Below the pieces are notes generated by a model. That model saw nothing but the letters and a program-made list of their open reading frames with translations. It searched no databases and had not been told where the DNA came from. A DNA stretch of 64,000 nucleotides from the IMG/VR virus record IMGVR_UViG_3300025146_000011, positions 62,001-126,000 of that record, one strand, 5' to 3'. Made by a program: the position numbers and the translations under genes. The DNA is from a virus. This document shows positions 53,701 through 61,500 of the stretch, piece by piece; the first letter of the stretch is position 1; each line of letters starts with the position of its first letter.

Positions 53701-54842
53701 CAATAAGAAGTTAATTTGGCATTATTGGGATTTGTACCTAGTGGTGTATGTTTAAATGCATTGCTTTCTGGATCTATGGTATGTTTAATTAGATTAGCTG
53801 TAATAGATTTGTGATAGTTTGTCCAGTGCCATCTAAATACAGGCCATATAAATGCATCTGTAAAAAAATGTACGTGAGGCATATATACTTTATAGTTAAA
53901 AGCAAGCATAGATAAACGCACCTTTAATGCTTGAGGTAATCCAGGTACGGTGCCTATTTGCATACTCATTAATGTAATGGCATCTATTTCATAATCTATG
54001 GTTAGCTTACTATTGAGCACTGGTAAGAAGGGTGTCTGTCTGAATTGAGCTACTAATGAAGCTAAACAATTAGGATCTCCGAATACTACTTCTTCACCAC
54101 TATCTCTTTTAATCTTTTTAACATTACTTGCATTACCAAATATCTCATTAAGGTTAGAAAAAGTTAATTCTATCTCTATGCGAATATCAGATCTACCAGC
54201 AAAGTGTTGTTGTGCACCAGGCGTACGAATCGTACTAAGAGCCGTTGTTTGAAATACTTTATTGACAGATATATTCTCTGGTGGTATATGAAATATACTA
54301 TCTCCTAATCTAAAATAAGTAGGATCACCCAGTAGGTCCTCTCTATCAGGAAAATCAAATGCCTCAGGAAAGTCATTGTTTTCAAAGAGAGCTTCGTAAT
54401 TTCCACTAAAACCACCTATATTTAATCCTAATGTTTCCTTACCTTCTTGGCGAAACTCTCGATTGGCTTCTGCAACTATTAATTTACCACCAAGTCTCTC
54501 TGCATTAGTTATTGCACTTTGAACAGTAGAAATACCATTATCAGGCATGGCTACTAACTTACTCACAAAGCCCACAGCACCCATAGCTTCTTGTCTAAAG
54601 AGGGGTAATATAACTGGGGAGAAGAATTGATCGCGAGTAAGAGATAAGTTGCTTTCGCCATCAACTATATCAGATACATATTGTCGTGCTTTGCGAACCA
54701 GTTCTTGATTGGGATTTTGTTTTCTAAGTTCTGGAAGGATAGTAATAAGAGCATTACCACTATCAATTATCTTAAGAAGATCCTTACGATCTTGACTGGT
54801 AAGTAATTTAGATGCTTCGTTAGGATTAGTATCTCTAGACAT
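47730..54842 (-). CDS. Giant hub/tail lysin: transglycosylase and M23 peptidase domains
   Basis: A 2370-aa protein. The first 850 residues have hub-like beta and helical parts (IEIELTFSNLNEIFGN, ITMSFASFNRAERAF). Residues about 900-1055 form a soluble lytic transglycosylase domain (LTELFRTESNF with the catalytic Glu, GYVGMGQLGPAAA, AAYNDGLGNVL). Hydrophobic segments lie near 1930-1960 and 2067-2110. Residues about 2230-2366 are an M23 peptidase with HQGIDIG (HxxxD), and HLHFE for the second metal-binding pair. It would dig through peptidoglycan at infection. Confidence 0.85.
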   Translation of the reverse strand: MSRDTNPNEASKLLTSQDRKDLLKIIDSGNALITILPELRKQNPNQELVRKARQYVSDIVDGESNLSLTRDQFFSPVILPLFRQEAMGAVGFVSKLVAMPDNGISTVQSAITNAERLGGKLIVAEANREFRQEGKETLGLNIGGFSGNYEALFENNDFPEAFDFPDREDLLGDPTYFRLGDSIFHIPPENISVNKVFQTTALSTIRTPGAQQHFAGRSDIRIEIELTFSNLNEIFGNASNVKKIKRDSGEEVVFGDPNCLASLVAQFRQTPFLPVLNSKLTIDYEIDAITLMSMQIGTVPGLPQALKVRLSMLAFNYKVYMPHVHFFTDAFIWPVFRWHWTNYHKSITANLIKHTIDPESNAFKHTPLGTNPNNAKLTSYWDDIASGAELLKSQWNSEISFSLVAEEALEQRKRIGALLRVQELSRAREQVADLEDALKKLRTQWIENGISDHLLTLNTQEPIIITQMSVTMENQITLMRMHDQEIAPHQFMGSQEDRIVVTLIANNDNNLITDLVNLFKNAQKYAREYRFEINDGFMTIDHPILKLLGIRYVVPQVILMDDVQGFPGWRQITMSFASFNRAERAFKDVKHVFQSDFFASDEFKKYLENNTNVESAGRSIDKELIEMALESMQTLQLYPDLQLPTFKEFSQGLLDIIKLVPEFTEQRAILVRHIKENNGLYVDPDFYMAWPLSQDKTTWVGLLQAHILDALNDAEIDGLEMTYASNFSVNPDGTNDRMTAKAIGRQKYGSIITHPHHDGLPMNEMVNSIIDTTSIGVSENARLVQETDAEARKILEEAKANATTKEERERIDKFEQHIFNARADDLKAKLDEIERFNSAALGPQPVPQSITGKIETSLGLPASTKPTPITLVAIESKTNNISIPSRAIDTYANNSVQDELQMSKIKDTIVSAAKENNIDPVVLTELFRTESNFQAHAKSPTGYVGMGQLGPAAACDASRALGGFLGAEEKAACDPNIINTFSNTGKINNQRLLNKLYDPEINIRLSAKYLGLQLKATKGDYQQALAAYNDGLGNVLSGAAFKKPTVQAYINNILGASGKFKANAQLTGGVQTKSGTHGDNNSAQMKIEIPNRSVRQILAETDTESNTVNDVIAATAPVPRYKPGKSDRAAYHDLLTYDQTGRLVLAFPTYVLQLLDEGPMIWWFKCIPIFASLNSLMDATVRMDRREPVHIATFTFANAYHSMVQGGWQDLGADYGRHVLQTTNAGANNNALGGFPAMIGDYFAWLGASYLAYLIPNREIIEYINEQRTRQWEQTAIRPGIRIHFRLGYGSNGLRLPVVFNGTVVATEVGEVVEVIAEGDGRELMNIFPVAKPNAKIKDIQLYEHRDLMVNMMMPYGAASAEDESDMAETLMGDFWVHLKDALSKSTAGQSMSLIGKGWKVVHFGRPVYPEPIMNAMKAQVNSNKRFLVQSMQETLERINAKGIPLPDQLILASVAINFDNLTFFGRTTMDLIEPLRGFYLASTDPKAFYGEIGENIYSPADVARLAKKEDTPTQEDFLRSGGHKLNMFIFNKNPWDVMTLCMQTSPNFYLQVRPFEYRSTLFFGEGYYDFRYAYHRVSSKDIQNNKEHNINVTQTSTSQVGVKDIQRIKDLTRTILNSLRMIQSTQNILISDVAMTLLANDIILKEVELQQLTNQKYKPIFNGNIDHPNTDEVRAQLEKVLMEQSLIARGRELNQTLAQNAQTAPGSTTVSNTDPNPAYINDPRFGLPVAYKIKTFSQAHIFTSGNIIANDIQVNNDLVYTDMHAVWYVSDSEPKIEPQVIDSAIFPQYRKNQVVDTRFLATKFSDPWDHAGFGIPNLFLNFLTAGIWGGIKDLINNTINGWPLSSAHRQAIKITRSLLRDSAREMYQGSLLVMGTPWAFPCDKFYLADSYVEMNGVADIKAVTHHFGFDTGFVTDITPDIACAVKGDRLWANYLVGIAAIGATVVVRNAVTTWLAHSAAKLKNTLLKAGNTLNKTKQLFQTANSAQATAIVDGFENPTTSTLSKGKDLINKFSKSGGDALNKIKGMIHIIARAKRLNTLGKMIKAGKTTTSAGKNIIQLIKAGSVVLKATAVGEAATGVGAPVAAVQFAVSLVLDILVWLVVDRIFLSIEYWQSSKYSLIIAPLNFRGREYTAGIAGHRQGTVVTLGGDDIPNASSDDFTQQIKQIREAGKQAEDEYKGKQPNTNNEELAPQGARGGTKSLPPSTSKQPADTSKPVPVKSGQYVRPGNGPTTSSFGVNRGDHIHQGIDIGVPEGSAIRAISDGYVEALGTQIGSSGRGYGNWLAINHDDGTAAGYAHLQNYEFDPTTMARIRRGEKVRIIKGQVVARSGVSGAPGQPHLHFEAALGPNKVLSGLSGDTVDPCSTFGIC

Positions 54843-54844
54843 AT

Positions 54845-57800
54845 TTACCTTTTATGAAGTAGATGTAGTAATTCATCTTCAACTGTTTCTTTGATTTTCT
54901 TGCGGTGATCTTGTGATGTGATATGAATATTGGTTGGCATTTGAACTTGAGATAGTGATTGACCAACCAATTGATGTAGTTGATCGGGGTCTATATCTCC
55001 TCTGTCGCGGGCCCTAATGCGCACTTTATACGCATTACCTCCCTTACCTGGTACTGTCTCATCCATAATACGTGTTGTGCCACCTACTGATGGACTAGCT
55101 GGAGGTGTGTAAGAACCATCGGGCATAGGTGTCATGTCTGGACCAGGTGCTATCATATCTGGTTTGAGTTCACGTTGACCTAGTTGTAGTGAAGAAGAAA
55201 GTAATCCCGCACCTACGACAGCTGTAGCTAAACCACCTAATCCCCATCGCGCGGAACGAGGTAAGCGCATAAAAGCATTCTCTATCATATCAATAGCTTT
55301 TCCTGGCTTAGGACGAATTGTTTCAGCAGCCTCAGCTACTCCAGAGGCTGCATGAGCCCCTACACTACCAGCAACTTCTTCTGTGATATCAGCTGCAGCA
55401 GTGAAGCTACCCATAAGATCTTGTAGCTTAGCTCCAGAACGTATCTGGCGTAATCTTTCTGACATAGGTAGATGAGCGTATTGTTCTGTTAGATTACCTA
55501 TTAGAGAACTTGTTTGTTGATAGTGGCTTTCTATTACACCTTGTTCTGCGCCATGCTGAATACCTCTATCTAATCTACGTCTCCATAAATCTGCTTCACT
55601 AATAATAGTTTTTGCTTTAACTTCTTCTATAGCTGATTCAGGAGCTATACCTTCTACAAATGCCTGGGCTTGAGCAGAACGCAGTTTCTCATTTAGCTCT
55701 TCTGCTGTACCTACCATTTTAAACTTAGCTCCGTGGGTTTCCATAGACTGTAGGATTAACTCATGCATACCTCCAGTTTCCCCAAGGGGTTTTACTTTAG
55801 CATAGTATCCTACTCCACGACTAAGAGCATATAGCTTCTCTTGATTCTGGCGCATAAGTTCTGCAGACTTCTCAGGTATGGCTGCCCATGGACCTGCTTC
55901 AAGTGAAGCACCTGCCGATAAGATCTTTCTACGACCTGGCTCACTCGTAAGAACGTCCATAATATTCTGGGCTCTAGACGGTGAAGGTATTGCAGTAGCT
56001 TGAGGACCTGTTGGTATTGCTGTTATTGGTGTTGTTGTTATTGGTGTTGTTGGTATTATTGGTGCTGTTGATGGTGCTGTTGGTAATGCTGTTCGTAGTG
56101 CTGTTGATAATGCTGTTGGTAATGCTGTTGATGGTGCTGTTCGTCGTGCTGATGGTGCTACTGTTGGTGTTGGTATTATTGGTGTTGTGGATTTTATTGT
56201 AGATTTTAGATGTGTTGTTGTAATAAACTTTTCTCTAGCTCTTTGCTGTATACTAGTCATCTGCTTCGCAGCTATATTGTATTGCTCTATACCCACCTGT
56301 TCAAATGCTGCAGACTGAGCACTCATTATATCATGTAGTACGGCTACGTCTCTGGCTGCATACTGGTATCGTTGTTTTGATAGCCTACCACCCCACTTAG
56401 ATTTTTGTGCTTCTTTAGGCAAGGAAATGTTTAAATATTTAGACGCAAGATATCCTAGGTTAGATTTACCATACTTAGTTTGACTAAGAACCTGCTCTGC
56501 CACCATAGGATCGTATATCTGCCCACCGATTTTATATCCTTCGCCTAATAAAGCTTTGATATCAAATGGAGCATTTTGTATTATTTTAGGTCTAGAACTA
56601 GCGAGGAACTCAGTTAAAATAGATCTACCCTTTTTAGGTAGTTTAAGGAGATCTACAATACCAACAGGTCCGCCCTCAGCTGAAAGCTGAAGCAATCTAA
56701 CTCTCTCTATTGCTTCAGAAAATGCTGTTGTTTCTGTATCTAATGCAATATGACCAGATGATGGTAGACTCTTAAGGAATTCTTGTAACCCCTTAGCTGT
56801 AGTAATACGCTTGTATTGAACTGACTTAGGCTGTAATACTTGTTGAGGCATTGGCCCAACAAAAGGTTTAGCATAGGATTCAAGAGGGTTTGTAGGTTGA
56901 CTGGGTAAATTTACAATGTCTTTGGGTGATTTACCACTAGCTAATATTCTCTCATGCCCTACAAATTGCTTAGCTATATCTTCACGCTGTTCAAAAAGAG
57001 CTTGCATTTTAGGTGTGCCATATAGCTCACCAGCTTCGCGATGTTGTTGTATTAGTTGCTCTATGTTGGCTAACTCTTTAGATGCTTGCGATGCTTTAGC
57101 ACCAAACTCAGATACTGTTTCTATTTCTGACATACCAGATCTTATATAATCCTGCCATGCTGCCATTTGTTGAGCAAAATCTAATGTAGTAGATTTTGCT
57201 AGCTTGAGATATGCTTTAGATCTATATCCTGGTGCTTGCGTAGCAGCACGAGTTGCAATTTTCTGTATTACTTTACGAAATTCATCAAACTCCGCAACCT
57301 CAGCAGTATGACCCTTAACTAGTTTTAATATGTCTTCAGAGTGTCTAAATTTCTGATAGGAATATATTGCTTGTGGGTGTGTCTGACGCATGTAGGACTC
57401 GAATGCTGTTCCAAATACATCAGCTTCTGATAGTTGTGTGGGTAGGGCTGTTTCTGCAAGAGGAGATATGGACTTAGGACTAAACTGAAAAACTGTTCCC
57501 ATACCAGATTGTATTTCCCTTTCTCGTTGAGAAAGGGGTCGTAAGACATCCATTGCCTCCATCTTTTCACGAGACATCACATTAGCAGAAGCCAATTCTT
57601 GTGTTAAATCTCTTTTTGCACCAGCTTCTATTATATTACTTGTTTGAGCCAATAAGTTACGATCTACCTTAGGAGAAGATGTAAACTGAGCTAACCACGA
57701 ACCCATCATCTTAAGAGGACGCTCGTGTATCTCCCAGGCCATACGCGCCTTACTAGAACCAGTCACTACTGTACGGTACCCCTTAAGAGTTTCCTGTACT

Positions 57801-58573
57801 TCTTCTCCAAAAGAGGGTAAGATTTTCTCAAAGATATGTTGTTCCATAGTATATATATCTTTGATAGTATTAGGTAAGGATATATTAGCACCAAAAGAAG
57901 CCTTAAGTAATTGCTTAGTTTTTATGACTACATCTTTGGTAGATGTCTTTTCTATTTGTTGATATGCTTGCAAGAATTCCTGAACAGATAATTCTCGGTG
58001 AAAAAGATTTGCCTGAAGTTGTTTAATTTGATCTAGTGTATATCCTCCACTAGGCATTGCACCTGTTACGTCTTGCCATAGCTTCCATTTTTCAGTTCTA
58101 GTCATGTTTTCTAGCTGTGTTTGCCAAGAACCAGAAGGAGGTATAATAGTTGGTAGTGATGTCTTTACAGGAAGACCAGTTAATCCTTCGTGATAAGCAG
58201 AAGCGGTAAATCTAATAGTTGGTAATTGTGGACCACCTGTACCACCTATATGACCCAAACTAATCATTTTACTGATCTTAGATCTAATGCTTACATTATG
58301 TGGTGTATGGAGATACTGTCCAAAATAGGATGGTGTGCTTAATGAGGTAGATAGTGCTCGTTGGATTTCTTTGTGTGTTGTGTAGGTCTGATTAGTAAGA
58401 GGAGCAATAAGAATATTCTCTCCTGTAAATGGATCTAGTATAAGATTACTAGATCTAGTGGTTTGGTTGTGAAGATGCTCGCTCCACGCAGGATTACTAA
58501 CTGACCTAGCTATGTGAAGAGATTCTCTTGCGCTCTCTTCTCCGTGATTAATTGGAAAGGGTCCAAATGCCAT
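54845..58573 (-). CDS. Giant tail protein with embedded DEDDy 3'-5' exonuclease
   Basis: A 1242-aa protein between the hub gene and the 1525-aa tape-measure-region gene. Residues about 595-755 form a complete RNase D/Pol I-type exonuclease: LDTET (Exo I), QNAPFDIKAL (Exo II) and YAARDVAVLHDI (Exo III, Tyr and Asp), so all DEDDy residues are present. N-terminal 590 residues are helical tail-like sequence. An Ala/Pro/Thr/Ile linker (about 785-861) is followed by more helical sequence and a hydrophobic segment (RWGLGGLATAVVGAGLL, around 1105-1125). AGGAG precedes the ATG. The location within the tail cluster implies a virion protein; that is inference. Confidence 0.82.
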   Translation of the reverse strand: MAFGPFPINHGEESARESLHIARSVSNPAWSEHLHNQTTRSSNLILDPFTGENILIAPLTNQTYTTHKEIQRALSTSLSTPSYFGQYLHTPHNVSIRSKISKMISLGHIGGTGGPQLPTIRFTASAYHEGLTGLPVKTSLPTIIPPSGSWQTQLENMTRTEKWKLWQDVTGAMPSGGYTLDQIKQLQANLFHRELSVQEFLQAYQQIEKTSTKDVVIKTKQLLKASFGANISLPNTIKDIYTMEQHIFEKILPSFGEEVQETLKGYRTVVTGSSKARMAWEIHERPLKMMGSWLAQFTSSPKVDRNLLAQTSNIIEAGAKRDLTQELASANVMSREKMEAMDVLRPLSQREREIQSGMGTVFQFSPKSISPLAETALPTQLSEADVFGTAFESYMRQTHPQAIYSYQKFRHSEDILKLVKGHTAEVAEFDEFRKVIQKIATRAATQAPGYRSKAYLKLAKSTTLDFAQQMAAWQDYIRSGMSEIETVSEFGAKASQASKELANIEQLIQQHREAGELYGTPKMQALFEQREDIAKQFVGHERILASGKSPKDIVNLPSQPTNPLESYAKPFVGPMPQQVLQPKSVQYKRITTAKGLQEFLKSLPSSGHIALDTETTAFSEAIERVRLLQLSAEGGPVGIVDLLKLPKKGRSILTEFLASSRPKIIQNAPFDIKALLGEGYKIGGQIYDPMVAEQVLSQTKYGKSNLGYLASKYLNISLPKEAQKSKWGGRLSKQRYQYAARDVAVLHDIMSAQSAAFEQVGIEQYNIAAKQMTSIQQRAREKFITTTHLKSTIKSTTPIIPTPTVAPSARRTAPSTALPTALSTALRTALPTAPSTAPIIPTTPITTTPITAIPTGPQATAIPSPSRAQNIMDVLTSEPGRRKILSAGASLEAGPWAAIPEKSAELMRQNQEKLYALSRGVGYYAKVKPLGETGGMHELILQSMETHGAKFKMVGTAEELNEKLRSAQAQAFVEGIAPESAIEEVKAKTIISEADLWRRRLDRGIQHGAEQGVIESHYQQTSSLIGNLTEQYAHLPMSERLRQIRSGAKLQDLMGSFTAAADITEEVAGSVGAHAASGVAEAAETIRPKPGKAIDMIENAFMRLPRSARWGLGGLATAVVGAGLLSSSLQLGQRELKPDMIAPGPDMTPMPDGSYTPPASPSVGGTTRIMDETVPGKGGNAYKVRIRARDRGDIDPDQLHQLVGQSLSQVQMPTNIHITSQDHRKKIKETVEDELLHLLHKR
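55990..56210 (-). repeat. Low-complexity DNA repeat coding a TA/IP-rich linker
   Basis: Units such as gctgttgatggtgctgtt and ttggtgttgttgttatt (plus strand) repeat with small changes over 220 bases. They encode an Ala/Pro/Thr then Ile/Pro/Thr-rich linker right after the exonuclease domain. The tract is likely to vary in length by slippage. Confidence 0.75.
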
Positions 58574-58589
58574 TTTATTTAACTAACTC

Positions 58590-61500
58590 CTACCTAAGTA
58601 ACATATGTCCATCTTTGCGGATGAACTCACGTATTTGATCTTCTCGTTCGTGCTTAACTCTCATATCTATTTGTATATCTGGATTTTCACTGGGTGTATC
58701 TTCTACGGTAATAAATAGATTTTCTAAACCCTGCCCTCCAAGTATGTGATGTAAGTAATCTTTTAAATGTCCGCCGTCTCTAGGAACAAAGGGTTGTATA
58801 TCAAGTACGCCTTGTCGCTCTGCTGCTTCTACACGAGGACCATAATATCCCATCTCTGCCATATCTAATCCTTCATTCTTCATAACCTTTATCTTATAGT
58901 CTTCTAGATTAGCATCAGGACTCCAACCATGCCAGTCTGGGGGAGGTAGAAAATGATTTTTGAAGTACTCTTCTAAATCTGGGCGATCCTCTATGGGCAT
59001 CCTCCACTTAGCCTCAAGTACTCGTCGCATATTGTGAGGTACTAAGTTGAGTATTTCTGACCGTTCCTTGGGAGGAGCTTTCATGAATTCAACCATGAAC
59101 TCTCGTTCACGAGAAGGAATAGCTCTAAATATATCCAGCATTGCGCCATGAGGATCTACACCATATAGAGTTGTCTTAGCTAGATCTCTATACTGTATCG
59201 CTCTAGCTATCTCTTCTGTTAGAGGTATAACTTGTGTTTCTTTACTAAGATCGCCTAAGCGTTTAGTGTATTTACGTGATATGTGTTCTCTCAAGTGCTT
59301 ATCTTTACTGGCTATACGCTTGCGGATTTTCCGCAACTGTTTAATATGATGTTTATCTTCTTTAGTTTTTTCTGACTTAGCTGTTAGTTGTTGAAGTTCT
59401 CGTTCTGTTTTAAGAAGCTCTAATAGATGAGAACCATGGAGTCCACGCCTAAGAAAATGTCGTTTATGAGAGGTTAGTCTACGTTGCTCATTCTTACGAG
59501 CTTCACCCTGTCCTTCTAATAAGTTAAGTAATCTATCTACATCTATTCCTGTGGTATCTTTAATATTACTTATGGCAGCTCCATATAATCTCTGATATTT
59601 CATATATCTAAGTATATCAAAGTATTCTTCCGTATCTCTTCTATGTTGTAGTTTACCAGGTATGGCGTGAGTAGCCTTAAGATATAAGCTATACGATAAC
59701 CCAGCTATACCTCCGATAGCACCTAATACACCCTTAGACCTACCCATGCGTACATACCACCGCTCTAATGTAGAGAGCGTTCTTTGCTCCAAGTACTTGG
59801 CAGCAACGGGACCTGTACGTCCTAAGAATAAACCCAAAGTAGCTCCGCCTATTAATCCATGTATAGGACTTTCTGCTGCCCAGCCTTGTATTGCTTGACC
59901 TATAATACCTAATGGATTTGTCCAGTTATAGAAGTTAGCACCATATACCATTCGTCTTCTATAGTATTCTAGCGCTGAATCTGTCTGTAGAAATTTTTGC
60001 TTAATTGTACCCACAATTGGTATGGGTATGGTCATATGCGAAAACCACTCAAGTGATTTACCTAGACCTATTTCCATTCCACTAAATCTGGCTTGTATGC
60101 CTGTTGGTGAGTAGTCGGTTACCTTCTCCTTAGCTACTCCTGCATCCAATAGGGCTTGCTGTAATTTTCTACCTTGCTCGTCAAATACAACAGCATGCAT
60201 AGTTTGTAGTGTATCGTCTGCTACTTGAATAAGCGGATCTTTATTAAGTATTACTTTTATCTTACCGCCTATTGGAGCAAACTGTTGAGTAATCTCTAAC
60301 GCCTGTAATCCTTCCTTGTCCTTACCTATAGCCGCACGTATTCCCGCTAATCTAATGGGATTAGCTAATTCTTCTGTAAGTATTGTTTGTGAATCTATAA
60401 TCGATTTAACAGTTAATGTATGTTCTTCAACATCACCAGCATACCTAAATCTATATGGTGCAAAATTATAACGCTTCTTACGTTTTGCAACTTCTTTACG
60501 TATAGCAGCTATCCTAGTTCTTGCATTCTCTATGTTTATTCTATCTTGTCCTTGTAATCCTGTTGGTTCTAATACATGCGTAGCATAATCTAAATATGAC
60601 TTAAATGTTTTAGAATATGGAGCAACATCAGCTAATATCTCTAACCTATCCATAAGAGGATATTGTTCCATTGATATATCTTGAGGCAATCCATGGATAG
60701 AAGCATATCCTGGTCCAGGTAACCTAGCCTCACCCCTTGGCAGGGCTGAATAAGGATCCGCTCGATGGAAGTTGATAAAGTAATCTGGCTCAATACTACC
60801 AGTTCCAGGTAGCCAGCTTGGTTGTGTATTTAGTAGTGGATTAATTTCCTTGGCACGTTCTTCATATCCTCGCCTACTAAGTGCTCGTCTAAATATTTCA
60901 GAAAGCTCTCCCATTACAGGTAAATCAGGAGAGAAACCACCTATGTTTAGATCTCGATAAAGATAACGCTCTAATGAAGTGTATTCTGGTTGAGCCAATC
61001 TATATTGCTCTAATGTCTTATTGCCAACTAAGGTCTTACCTATGTATCCACGAAGACCAAATATATCCGCTATAGACTCCTGTTCTCTAGCAAACTGTAC
61101 ACCTATCCCTGCGGGATGAATTAGTTGATCTATAATATCTGGTGTTAATTGATTAATATCTGTGACTTCAGATAGGGGTCTTAGGTTCTCAAGTACTCCC
61201 TCATCTAATACCCTACCTGAACGTGTGCCTTCATTAGCTTGCGCTAGAGCATCTAAAACACGTTCTCTGGATACATATCTAGGAGTAGTTCCTTGTTGTT
61301 CGGGTATGGGTGCCACTGCTCTTGCACCAGCTTGACGTATATTTAGATTGATGTCAGCTAATTGATCTGTGACGTGTCCGCTTGTTGTAGGTATGGGTTT
61401 TGTTGGACCTGCTCCCGTAGGTGTTGGTTGTAATTGTGTAACTTGTACCTGACCACCAGGGGTTACATACCCATATAAGTCCTCATCCCTAACCTTACGA

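Noticed and set aside
56011-56202. Leu/Val-rich plus-strand frame that looks like a membrane peptide
   Set aside because: It is the complement of the TA/IP-rich linker repeat and has no start signal.
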